NCBI GenBank assembly: GCA_030847615.1
Contig: JAUMIR010000003.1
Coordinates: forward strand, 334,433,756-334,497,755
From: Gambelia wislizenii
Taxonomy: Eukaryota > Chordata > Lepidosauria > Squamata > Crotaphytidae
Reading direction: 5' to 3'
Length of the DNA: 64,000 bases
Under the pieces are notes generated by a model, which saw only the letters and a program-made list of their open reading frames with translations, did no database searches and was not told where the DNA came from. The position numbers and the translations under genes were made by a program. Below, in pieces: positions 21,169 to 31,680 of the stretch (position 1 is its first letter; every line of letters starts with the position of its first letter).

Positions 21169-21499
21169 GGAGATTTTCAGACAGGCAAAAATCGCTCTTT
21201 GCCGCGCGAGCAGCCTCCCGAAACTGCTGCGCGGCAAGGGTCTTCTTCGGATGACGCTGTGCCTCTGGCGAAACCGTCCGTGTCACTTCCGTGAAGCTTG
21301 GGACGGCTCCGCGTCATATTTCAATCACGGGCAGCCTCCGTGCTTGAAATATGACGCGGAGCCGTCCCAAGCTTCACGGAAGTGACACGGACGGTTTCGC
21401 CAGAGGCACAGCGTCGTCCGAAGAAGACCCTTGCCGCGCAGCAGTTTCGGGAGGCTGCTCGCGCGGCAAAGAGCGATTTTTGCCTGTCTGAAAATCTCC
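21169..21499. mobile_element. Near-perfect 331-bp palindromic family-1 element, TSD AGT
   Basis: The element starts GGAGATTTTCAGACAGGC and ends GCCTGTCTGAAAATCTCC, with AGT at 21166-21168 and 21500-21502. The arms 21169-21324 and 21344-21499 match over their whole length except one base (GGATGACGC against GGACGACGC). The 19-bp centre has its own CACGG/CCGTG stem. The arms are GC-rich with many intact CpGs, unlike the AT-rich surroundings. The arm sequence is related to the non-palindromic element at 34,450-34,651. Confidence 0.95.
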
Positions 21500-21604
21500 A
21501 GTGACTAAAATAGGCCTGTTGGTATGAACACTGCAAATAAGGGTTGATGCCTAAACTAGACTGGCATGTCTATGGAAACATTTTATTGTATATCTTATGG
21601 TTGC

Positions 21605-21835
21605 CTCTGTCTAAATACCCTAAGGCGCCAGATCTTGGAAGCTAAGCAGTGCCAGCCTTGGTTAATACTTGGATGAGAAATCACCAATGAATACCAGGTG
21701 CTGTAGGCTATATTTCAGAGGAAGGAAACTGGCAAAACCACCTCTGAGTACTCCTTGCCTAAGAAAAACCAATGAAATTCATGAGGTTTCCATAAGTTAA
21801 CGGGCAACTTGAACACACACACAGACATCTTATAT
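21605..21835 (+). mobile_element. 5S-rRNA-derived SINE
   Basis: The head (about 21610-21712) follows the 3' two-thirds of 5S rRNA: GATCTTGGAAGCTAAGCAG (the A-box region), GTTAATACTTGGATGAGAAA (the intermediate element) and GAATACCAGGTGCTGTAGGC. A SINE tail follows with GGCAAAACCACCTCTGAGTA, CTTGCCTAAGAAAA and CATAAGTTAACGGGCAACTT, ending in a CA-rich stretch. Substitutions in the internal promoter make it an old copy and not a 5S gene. Confidence 0.85.
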
Positions 21836-22073
21836 TTGATCCTTTAATATTCATTTCCTTTATCTTTTGGAAGTCTATTTTGAGTCATTCACAGCCTATT
21901 ATGTGTTTCTAATTACACACCAAACCATGCTAGACAATCCTGATATTGTTTATAGGTGATTTTTTAAATCTCAGCATAAACAAGATGTGAGTCAGTTGTT
22001 ATCCCCAGAATTCCTTAATAGTAGTGACGTGGCAAGGATGAACCACAGGAAACCAGACTACTACAATTACTGA

Positions 22074-22695
22074 GGAGATTTTCACACAGGGCCAAAATGC
22101 CCCGTTACTGCCCCGCCACCTCCTCTCCTGTTCCTGCCACAGAATAAAGTAAATCTTTCACACACTTACCTTAATTCCATGGCAGGAACAGGCTCCCCCT
22201 CCCCTTGCTGGTCAGCCGTAAATGCAGCCCTCGTAAGGCTGCTTTTATGACCGGTCATCTGAAGCGTTATTATGTTATCACGTGATAATGGATGGTCAGT
22301 AAATTTAAAAAATAAAACTCCCCCAAACATAAAATCAGTTCACCAAGCACAAAAACACACTTTAAATCACCAAATCAAAACAGAGAGGGTAAAATAAAGG
22401 GTGCCACTTACCTGGGTGTCCAGATCGTACCAGGAAGTGCTCAGAACAGACTTCCCCTCTGTGGCTGTCATTTTGGAACAGGAACGGGGCTCTTGTTCAT
22501 ACACCCGTGATTGTATGATAGTGACGGAACAGGAGGTCTATTCACGATGAAAAATCATGATTATGTTGTTCCGGAACAGTCACAGGAACAGGATGGATAC
22601 AGGACAGAATGGGGTCAACACTGTCCGAAAGGGAAAACCTTTTCCGACCCTGTTCTGTTCCTGCCACGGGATATATAGCCCGTGTGAAAATCTCC
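22074..22695. mobile_element. Family-1 MITE, 622 bp, TSD TGA
   Basis: It starts GGAGATTTTCACACAGG and ends CCCGTGTGAAAATCTCC, with TGA on both sides (22071-22073 and 22696-22698). Interior GTGCCACTTACCTGGGTGTC, GGAAGTGCTCAGAACAGAC and GGAACGGGGCTC match the copy at 58.1 kb in the same orientation. This is the best-preserved full-size copy. Confidence 0.85.
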
Positions 22696-22698
22696 TGA

Positions 22699-23827
22699 GT
22701 GTATGAGAGAACCAGGTATAAGTCTAAGATGGAAAATTCTGAGGGAGATGCTTTCAAAGGAAATTAGAAACCTCTTAATGAAGTTAATAGGTGCACTTCC
22801 TTGTCCAGATTAGTGACTCATTAGGTGTTAGCAGAAAAAATATAAAAAAATTAAGGTTAGGGTACAGGAGCTCTCAATAAACAATTAATTTAAAAATGAA
22901 GCAATCCAATGTAATTCAATAGGAAAGACTGGGCACCTAGAGCTGTTCCAGCGATGGTAATTCATGATCCAGTTGGACAGTGAACTGGGCATTCTGTGTT
23001 CTCAAGCATCCAAATCACAGCACGCCTACACTTTACCTGCTAGCTACATTCAAAACTTTAGCACTTTTTCTTCTGTGCCCACCCAATGATATTGGTAAAG
23101 CTTTCTGTAGTGTATATAACCTTTCTTGGACAGATTTCCCATATTTTTTGTCTTTTCCCAGACTCCTACTAAGTCCTTTTTCTCTTTCAGTTCACTGCTC
23201 CCATCCCAGATTGAAGTCCATTACCCACTCTTTTCCTCCATTCCTCCTTGGCCCCTCTTCCTGGTTCAGCCTTCATTTTTATTGTTTTTCAGTTTTCTCC
23301 CAACTTCTACCCTATTCAACAGGCTCTCATGTACAATATGCACACTATAACATTTGGTGGGGAAAGAGTGCAACTATACTGAATAATTCAGAGTAGTCTG
23401 AGTGAATGTACTAACTGCGGACACATAAACATTGGGCTTATGTGCATAATTAAAATAGTGTCATCTGATATTTCAAGGCTGTTACCAACCCTGAGTGCTT
23501 ATTATCCTGAAAACACAATCCCTATGTACAGAGAAGTCTTAGTTGTTTTTCAGTAATATCTCCTAAAAGGCTACTCTGAGTCATTCTGTATTCCTTATTG
23601 CACAACAAGCCATGCTAGACAATCCTGATATTTATTTTAAGTTAGACAACTCATAAAAATGCATATGGTACTACTGGTTTGTACTCCTATATAGAGGAAT
23701 GTCTGGGATCTGTTGGATTTCAAAACTAAAGAGAAATTCTTATGTTTATGAATTGATTTAAACCATAGCTGTCCATCGATTAATAGCAAAGTAAGTAAAC
23801 ACATGTGCTGGCATCCTTTTAGTAGTA
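22699..23827. other. No gene recognised
   Basis: AT-rich sequence. A 138-codon plus-strand ORF (22980-23396) is T/C-rich and hydrophobic, lacks any recognised domain and is likely chance. Confidence 0.45.
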
Positions 23828-24481
23828 CAGTTGCCCCCCCCCCCCATATTCACTGATTCATTATCTCTCTCTGGCTTCTCTTCGCAAACAAAGATTCAGG
23901 AAGGACTCATCCTGTGCTTTCTGCAAGCGCGCTGATGACTAAAAAAGGCCAGTCCGAGATAGACAAGTCCGGTTGCAGAAAGCACAGCAGAAGGTCTCCT
24001 TGGGTGATGTTTCTGGGTTGCGATTCTTTCTGCATTGTCGTTTCTCTTCAAGACTTGTTCGGCGTGAGTTCTCAAATAAGGCTGCAGCATTGTGGACAGT
24101 GCGTCTCCATGCCTCCCGATGTGAGGCCAGAGGGACCATTGTTGGTGATCAGTTTGGCTGAGCCTGAGGTGTTGTTTCAGGGAGTCCTTGTATTGCTTTT
24201 TTGGAGCGCCCCTCTTACGCTGACCTGTGGCGAGTTCACCATAGAATACTATTTTGGGGAGTTATCTACAGATTCAATTATCTACAGGACACAAAATAGC
24301 ACACCTACCATAGAGTCTTCCTAGAAAATGTCATCTGTAGCCATCTTCTAGGTCCTCCAAGGCAACTCTATGGTATTTTAAACCAGAAGTCCCATTATTT
24401 TCAACGGTGTTTGCTATTATGCATGGTTTTCGGTATCCACGCCCCCCCAAAGCAATCCCCAGTAGATAAGGGGGGCCTACC
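23828..24481. mobile_element. Tigger-like element hosting a LINE insertion
   Basis: It begins CAGTTGCCCCCC after TA and ends AGATAAGGGGGGCCTAC, with terminal similarity typical of Tc/mariner-Tigger elements. The middle is replaced by an APE-type LINE fragment. Confidence 0.55.
23867..24261 (-). mobile_element. 5'-truncated APE-type LINE copy, TSD TTATCT
   Basis: TTATCT flanks both sides (23861-23866 and 24262-24267). The 395-bp insert is nearly identical to 12335-12720, including the zinc-finger-like C-terminus in minus orientation (CAFCNRTCLS, HQRAC). A frameshift separates the tail from the upstream RPSAVLSATG frame. Confidence 0.8.
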
Positions 24482-24599
24482 ATATAAGCTGGCATTACAG
24501 CAGTGGGTGTCTTATGGGAGGTCATTCATCACCTCCCTCACACAAGTCCCATCCTGAGAACTCATCTGTTGGCTGCACCCCCCAGACATACCCATTTAT

Positions 24600-24890
24600 T
24601 TACAGGTGGAGAGTGGGTGGTGGTGGAGAAGCATCTGGCTGTGTCCCTATAGCTGGGCACACAATAATGATGTTGACCTCTAGAACCTCTGGAGGATAGC
24701 CAGGAGGTACCAGGAGATATTTTTTATCATTGTTCTCTAGGAACAATTAATGGACACTTATTTTCTGCTTCTCTCACCACTGGCCACTAAATGACCATGT
24801 TTAAGGCCCTCCTGGAGGCAACAGGGGAGTCCCATGGAAAGGAGAAGCAAAATGGAGCAGAGTTCAGTCTGAGTGGAATTTTAAACAATG
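24600..24890. repeat. Dispersed repeat, family 6, copy 2
   Basis: GCATCTGGCTGTGTCCCTAT, GATGTTGACCTCTAG and CCTCTGGAGGATAGCC parallel 10.96-11.3 kb. Confidence 0.4.
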
Positions 24891-24959
24891 TTTATCCATG
24901 CAGGTTCTCAGCTATGTTAAAATTATTTAAATAAAATGTTTATTTAGGCTACAGAGTTA

Positions 24960-25715
24960 GGACTTTATCACACAAGTGTCTAAAAATGTTATAATTCTGC
25001 AATTGAGGAATGTGAAAACATAGTGGCATGATCACAGTATTATCGTATATCACTGTAATCACACAACACTGCTAAAGGAAGATTGCACAAACACCTATTA
25101 GCGTTTTAAGAATGGGATTGAAACTTGAGCTATAGTAACACTTGTTTTCTCATTGCATCTTAATGATGGAGTATTAATGCTTCAAGATGGCCTGCACATG
25201 CGTCTTTAAATTTTTTTTCTCCTACTTCCACAATTTTGCATGGGTGAGATTTTGGCTATTCTTGCAAGAAGATGCTATTTTGATTAAACATATGAAAAAA
25301 GTTAACAAAGAAATTAACAAATTCACAATTTAACAATTAAACAAACAAAAAACATTCTGATAAAAGGTGACAGTTCATTAAAAGAGCATCCTGGAGGTTC
25401 TTATCAGGCTTTCCCCAGGAAGTTTAATTATGTGTTCTCATTGGGAATGGGGAGGGCAAAAAGAGAGACGAATGCCCATTTACACAGTAATATTGGAACT
25501 ACAGTGGGATGGAATTATTGTATATTCGTTAATACCACACAAAGAGCACTATTGACAGTTATTCATTTTTTGACCATGAATGAAAAGTTACGTGCAATTA
25601 ATGGTTGGAGCACAGACAGACCATGGGATGGCGACAACGTTGTGCAATAATGGGAAGCCATTTGTGCTACTATCCCGCTGTAATTCTGCAATTTCAGCCT
25701 TGTGTGATAAAGTCC
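24960..25715. mobile_element. Family-1 MITE, 756 bp, 17-bp perfect TIRs
   Basis: GGACTTTATCACACAAG at the left is the exact reverse complement of CTTGTGTGATAAAGTCC at the right. The flanks are TTA and TTG. An ATAATTCTGCAATT-like word is repeated just inside both ends. Confidence 0.85.
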
Positions 25716-26697
25716 TTGAAGTAAAGACAGAATGCCAAAGCATACATAGGATTTAAGAGAATGCAGAAATACAGAGGGCATCAAATCCCTAAGAACATAC
25801 AGAATCAGTTAGGAAGAAGGCAGTACCAGCATTGCTTGTTTCACCTTCAGTTGAACATTTGGCAGTCTTCCTGAGATGGATGCCACATGTCTTTTGAGAT
25901 TCAATCATTTAAAAAAGAAATTAACTCCTCCCTCTCTAAGCCTCTCAAATTATATAAATGGACAAGACCATATTTCAAGCCTTTGATTTAGTCTTGTCAG
26001 CTAAACCTAAGGTAATCAGGATTCATAGTTAAACAAGATCTGTAGTTAAAGATGGAAAGCAAAATAATTTATCCTTAAAAAGTCTAACAGGTGCTCAGGA
26101 AGAATATCTGGGGAACCCATGGCAGGCTCCTCACAGCATCGGCCAATGAAGAAAATTTCCTTGCTCTGCCTAATGGTAGGACTGTGAAAGCTGCCCCAGT
26201 CTGATTAATGGTTGGAAAAGTCTTGGTCTGTGAGAAGTAGAATTATCTGATGCACCATGAAACAATGTTAAGCAACAAACAGAAAGCCATGTTACAGACC
26301 ACCCACTTCTCCTGTAGTTCAGTGGCAATGCAGTCAGCATGTAAGTGGTGGACAAATAGTTGTCTGCATCCATCCTGATATTTAAACCCAGTGGGGGAAT
26401 TGTGCCACAGGCAGCCCATCAAGACCTTTTGTGCAACCCCCTATGGACCTATATAGTCAGCAGAGCTCCCCATTGTCCCTCAATCAACTAAAAAATTAAC
26501 AATTTTTTTACTCTCCCATTAATGTTATTTTGAGCCTCCACACCATTGGGGGCCCCCAAATAATTTTTAAAAAAGGAAATTACCCTTTGTTCACGTCCAT
26601 TTTTGTAAAAAGGCAGAGTGTGGGCCACAAGAATCTTGTGGTTCTTGGAAAATAGGGCCAGGGTAGACTCCAGATTCTCTGGACTTGCTAACCCTAT
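25716..26697. other. No feature recognised
   Basis: No coding or repeat signature found. Confidence 0.5.
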
Positions 26698-26891
26698 GAC
26701 CCTTTCACACTACACAGTTACAGTGCTATGCAACATTCAATGGAATCCTAGGATTTGCAGTTTAGGGAGGGATGCTTAGAATTATCAGCCAGCAAACTTT
26801 AGTGCCTCTCCAAACCCCAAATTCCATAGAATGGAACCATGTCAATTAAAGTAAAATCATAGTGCTATAAATTATGTAGTGTGAAAGGGTC
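26698..26891. mobile_element. 194-bp MITE with perfect 17-bp TIRs
   Basis: GACCCTTTCACACTACA and TGTAGTGTGAAAGGGTC are exact reverse complements. The interior ATCCTAGGATTTGCAGTTTA is common to hAT-type miniature elements of reptiles, as in the related segments at 34.2 and 42.2 kb. An 8-bp duplication is not evident. Confidence 0.8.
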
Positions 26892-27715
26892 TGATTTAAA
26901 TTATCAGAAAAAGTGTTTAGGCATTTTTTCTTTTAGACAACTGATTGGCCTTGGAAAATGCTTCTTAACCTCTTGTGATTGTTCTTACTGTTACTTACTT
27001 ATATCCCAGCTGTAATCAAAAACACTCAGGATAGCTAACACAGTCTAGATTAAAACATACAGTTTAAAGTCACAAATTATAAATCTCTAGAATTACAAAT
27101 GTCTGCTTAAATAAAATAAAAATAATACAAACACCAAGTGGCAAATGTCAACACACCTCTTCTCTAAATGGTTGTACAGATAGATGTTTCATGAAGAATG
27201 GCCATAAGATGTCATTTGATCAAGAGACATCCATGCTACGTTACAGAATGACCCTATATTGACTAGAGCGGTTAAAAGTTGCAAAGAGATCGTAGCTTAC
27301 AGTCAATGCCAGATGAGGCAGCTTTGCAAAACACAAAACAATATAAGATGCCCCTCATATGAAATGTGCGAAAGGCATTGCCTCTTGAGTTTCTTTTACA
27401 AAAGAATTAGTGCAGCTTTGTTGGTTCCATTTAATAGTAGAATATAAAGCAACTATTCTATGATGAATAATTGAAAACAAACAGCCTCCACATTTATGCA
27501 ACGAATGATTTGTAAAGAACAAAGGGGCCACTGTGAAAGCATTAATCATGCCAAAATTCCACTTCTACTGTCATATAAAACTGAAAAGAAATCAAGCAAG
27601 TAAAAGTTTCTGGGTGTTCCACTCCCTTCCCCCTCTTACATCATTTTGATGAAATACAATACTTTGGCTGCCATCCTGTCAGTGACATGTGCTGGTGTCA
27701 GTTCAATGTACACCT
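26892..27715. other. No feature recognised
   Basis: AT-rich sequence. A TATCCCAGCTGTAATC segment at about 27.0 kb may belong to an L2-tail-like repeat but is too short to call. Confidence 0.45.
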
Positions 27716-27719
27716 GGGC

Positions 27720-27721
<2 letters not shown>

Positions 27722-27783
<62 letters not shown>
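27722..27783 (+). repeat. (TTTC)n microsatellite
   Basis: About 15 tandem TTTC units, probably still length-variable. Confidence 0.98.
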
Positions 27784-27894
27784 CTTGCCTCCCCTTTTCC
27801 CTCCCCCCTCCTCCTTGTAATTGCTGAACTTAGAATTCACAAAATAAGCAACCTCCCTTGAAATGCTACCTTTTCCATACTGCCTCCCCCTTTC

Positions 27895-28190
27895 TGTGGC
27901 CATTTAGTGGAGAAGAGGTCATGGATGAGAAACAGCTTTCTGTATGTCTATAGCCAGACACACAATGATGATGGCATCGTTCAGGACCTCATGGAGCTTC
28001 TCCAGAGGCTGAGAGATGACATCATTGTTGTGCATATGGCTACAGTCACGTACCTACATACTGCTCCTCTGTCCCTTGCTTTCTGCCAGCCACTAAATGG
28101 CAGGGGAGGAGGGTGTCCTACAGGAGGAAGGTGAGTCCTATGGGAGAGCAGAGGGGAGACATATCAGAGATTCTCTGTGGCAGAACTTTA
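27895..28190. repeat. Dispersed repeat, family 6, copy 3
   Basis: GTATGTCTATAGCCAGACAC, GATGATGGCATCG and TCCAGAGGCTG are related to the other two family-6 stretches, partly as inverted words. Confidence 0.35.
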
Positions 28191-28359
28191 CAATTCATCT
28201 CCAGATGCAGAATCCTAATGATCAAAATCAACTTCTAAAAGTACAAGTATGTTGAAAACTACAAAAGGTACAAAAATAACAGCTAAAGATAATAATCTAG
28301 CACTATACAGGTTTGCAGAAGTAGGTTCTAGCATATGAAAATATTGCTCTTGTTACCTG

Positions 28360-28916
28360 GGTGTTGTCTAGACAGTGAAAATACCCCTCACAGAATTTGC
28401 TGGGAATACCTTTTGTCCCAGTGAGAACCACAGCGATTCACTTTATTCAGGAGGGGGCAAAAGACTCAATTTTAAAAACTCGTATTTTAAAAAATAACAT
28501 GAGGAAATAAGCATTAGTGCTCATTAAGACAACCAATTCAATTTGCTGCACAGTCTCAGAAAGGGTGGAACTAGAGATCTGATTGGTTAGAGTACTCGAA
28601 AGCTCCATGATGGATTTTCAAGTTAGCAATTGTGCTTTTTTTTTTCTCTGCTGATTGCCCAAATAATTTTTTTTAGCAGGTCACACTTGTACACCTCTGC
28701 TTTAATATTTTTTTTAAAAAATACTGTGCAGCAGTGGCAGCATTTATCACTCCAATTCATGGCTGTCATTTTGACTTGCGGGCATCTGAATTTCAAACCA
28801 TGGATAGCTTCTCGGAACATCGTTTTTGCAAAACATCATGGAGACAAAAGAATGCAGCTGTGAATTGGCAATAATGCACTGGAATCAGCATTATTTTCTC
28901 TTGTTTAGATGAGCCC
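28360..28916. mobile_element. Family-2 MITE, copy 2
   Basis: It begins GGTGTTGTCTAGACAGTG and ends TTGTTTAGATGAGCCC, with CTG on both sides (28357-28359 and 28917-28919). Its left end matches 37.42 kb (GTGAAAATACCCCT, ACAGAATT). Confidence 0.55.
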
Positions 28917-29299
28917 CTGGTAACATGGCAAGCAACACCTGCTGAAATTCCCTCTTCTATACAATCATTAAAGGTACAGGAGCTTTATCCATTTTTCAGT
29001 TTTATTACTCTATATTGTACATTACTTGCAGTGGTGACCTTTCTTTCTTTCCCTGATACTAGAAAGCTCTGCCTGCATTGATATCTCTGGATATATAAGT
29101 AGATTTTGATCCTAAGGTCGTACAAGCAGAGCTGCTCACTTATATAGTCTTCCCTCTGACAGAAAGGGTAGAATTGTCTTTTCCCCATACAGCCATTTGT
29201 TCTCCTCCAATCTATATGGAAAATTGTGAGCCTTTTAGAATAGGTGCAAGGTGGCATGGGTGTTGAAGGAAAAGAACTGGGCAAAAATCCCAGCCCTTT

Positions 29300-30088
29300 G
29301 ATTAGCTTGGGGACCACAAGCTAAACATGAGTCAGCAGTGTAATGTGGCCGCTAAAAAAGCAAACACGATTCTATTTTATTTTTATTTATTTATTTATTT
29401 ATTTATACCCCGCTCTTCAGCCACAAGGCTATCAGAGCAACTTACAAATTGTTTTAAGCAATAGCCACTTACACATCTACACTGTATTAAGCAGTTTCCA
29501 ATGTGAGTTAGCTAATTGCCCCCACAAGCTGGGTCCTCATTTTAGGCTGCATTAATAGGAGTATAGCGCTACTCTATTCTGCTTTGGTCAGACCTCACCT
29601 GGAATACTGTGTCTAGCTCTGGACAACAAAATTGACAAGCTGGAGCGTGTCCAGAGGAGGGTGACCAAAATGGTTAAATGTCTGGAAACCATGTTCTATG
29701 AGGAGCAGCTAAGGTTATTGGGGATGTTTAGCCTAGAGAAGAGAAGGTTAAGATGTGACATGATAGCCATGTTTAAATATTTGAATGGATGTCATACTGA
29801 GGTTGGAGCAAGCTTGTTTTCTGCTGCTCCATAGACTAGGACACATATCAATGGACTCAACCTACAGGAAAAGAGATTCTGCCTAACCATTAGGAAGAAC
29901 TTCCTGATAGCAAGAGGTGTTTGGCAGTGGAATACACTGCCTTGGAATATGGTGGAGTCTCCTTCTTTGGAGATTTTTAAACAGACACTGGACGGTGATC
30001 TGTTGGGAATGCTTTGATTGATTATTCCTACATGGCAGAGGGTTGAACTAGATGGCCCTTGTGGTCTCTTCCAACTCTATGATTCTAT
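29300..30088 (+). mobile_element. CR1 LINE 3' fragment, interrupted
   Basis: The plus strand carries the CR1 ORF2 C-terminal region with many stops: ACCACAAGCTAAACATGAG, GACAAGCTGGAGCGTGTCC and CTTCCTGATAGCAAGAGGTG. The CR1 3' end TTCCAACTCTATGATTCTAT follows. A different repeat (29375-29546) is inserted near its start; the CR1 sequence resumes at GGCTGCATTAATAGGAG. Confidence 0.85.
29375..29546 (+). repeat. Family-4 repeat nested in CR1
   Basis: A TTTA microsatellite is followed by ATACCCCGCTCTTCAGCCAC, CTTACAAATTGTTTTAAGCA and GAGTTAGCTAATTGCCCC. The same order of motifs is at 39.95-40.12 kb. ATT(C/T)TA flanks fit a short target duplication. Confidence 0.7.
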
Positions 30089-30980
30089 TTTTCTAGTCAG
30101 AATGAAGCTGCTATCTCAGGTGTGGCAGCAGCAACAGCCTACCTGGCCATTTCTCCTCAGCCCTTCAGCAATGTCCTGCGCCTTTGCACAGTATATTGTT
30201 ATAGTGTTACCTCTCCATTGATGCCCCATTGTCATGGGGGAGAGGCTTGCGTACCCTAATGATGGTTTGAGCTATGCTGGCTGTGGCATAATAGCCACCT
30301 GTAGGGTCTCCCATGCCAGACAGGTCAAAACCGAAGGGTCAGTCAAAGAGTGTCAAAGGGCAGGATGGGCTCTCTAGCCTTATGACAACCATCCTAGGAG
30401 CGGGAAAACTAATCCCAAACCTGGGCAGATGGTGCTCGTCCAACCCTGTAAGGTCAACCATCTAAGAGAGAAGGAAACTCTAATCAAACCTACGACCCAA
30501 GGACCTCGCTGCTACCGTCCATGCTTGCAAGGCCACAGCAGATGAACCTTTGGTTTAAAGGGTGAGGCCAGTTCTGTGCACGCTGCGCTACACCAGACAA
30601 ATCCATTGCACAGGCTTGAAGGACAAATCCAATTCCAAAAAAGCCCCGTAGCGATAGGCAAGGGACGAAACGGCAGGTGTAAAGATGCACTGGAAACTGC
30701 AGACCCAATCCTGCATGCAGGCGGTTCAGGACTTTGGTCACTTGAGGCTGACCCGGGAGATGACAGTCTTGTTTGGCAGCATCCTGAATGACCAAGCAGC
30801 CTTTTTTAAGGAGAGCACTGCTTGCTCCATATGGAGAGGGGCGTAGAAAAGGTGGCCTAACAAAAGCTCATCCCCATCTACCTGGTTGGCTAGCCATGGC
30901 CACCAGGCATCTTCTGATGTGGTCAAACCAAGGCAAAGAAACAAAGGCACACACCAGCCTCCAAAGGTGTAAATAAACTG

Positions 30981-31680
30981 ATGCTTGCATGCTGGAACAT
31001 CAGAACCATGCAAGACTCTGAATATAGTGGACGGCCTGAGCGTCATTCTGCTCTAATAGCCCATGACCTATCACGGCTTAATATTGACATCGCTGCTCTT
31101 AGTGAAGTTCGTCTCCATGAGGAAGGCAGCCTTGAAGAACACGGCACCGGCTACACACTTTACTGGTCTGGCAAACCCAAAACTGAAAAATATCTTTCAG
31201 GAGTAGGCTTTATGATTAAAAACTCCATTGCCTCCAAACTCGAAACCTTGCCAACAGGACACTCTGATCGCATTATTTCCTTACGCCTCCCACATGTTGT
31301 TCTCTTTAGTATATATGCCCCAACTATACAAGCTGACCCTGTAGAGAAAGAAAAATTCTACACAGACCTATGCCATCTCATACAAAAGGTCCCTGTAGAA
31401 GATAAAATTATTATCCTTGGTGACTTCAATGCCAGAGTAGGAAAGAACTCTGAAGCCTAGAAAGGTGACTTAGGCAAGCATGGTGTTGGAAATTGCAATG
31501 ATAACGGATGCCTCTTGCTGCAGTTCTGTGCAGAACAACAGCTGACTATTACAAACACTATCTTTCAGCAGAATGATAGCTTGAAGACAACCTAGAGGCA
31601 TCCCTGATCCAAACATTGGCACCTCATTGACTATGTTCTAGTCCGTCAGAGAAATATTTGCAATGTCTGTCATACTCGAT
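30981..31680 (+). pseudogene. LINE ORF2 part 1: APE-type endonuclease
   Basis: The frame opens MLACWNIRTMQ, the usual N-terminus of an apurinic-like endonuclease. It continues with IAALSEVRLHEEGS (the catalytic Glu block), VVLFSIYAPT and IILGDFNARVG (the Asp-x-Asn block). Stops interrupt the same frame at 31458 (TAG), 31593 (TAG) and 31605 (TGA), the last within a TTxRHPxSKHWHLIDYVLV stretch that carries the terminal His region. All three look like single C-to-T or G-to-A changes from Trp or Arg codons. The enzyme nicks target DNA to prime reverse transcription; here it is dead. Confidence 0.85.

Noticed and set aside
21610..21712. Functional 5S rRNA gene
   Set aside because: The 5' third is missing, promoter boxes carry substitutions, and a SINE tail follows, so it is a retroposed derivative.
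22980..23396. 138-codon hydrophobic ORF
   Set aside because: T/C-rich composition explains the hydrophobicity; no domain, no overlapping repeat ORF family and no start context.
27646..27903. ORFs with FFLS or KERK repeats
   Set aside because: They are translations of the (TTTC)n microsatellite.
28985..29317. 110-codon minus-strand ORF
   Set aside because: No recognised motif; its end overlaps the start of the CR1 fragment. Considered chance.
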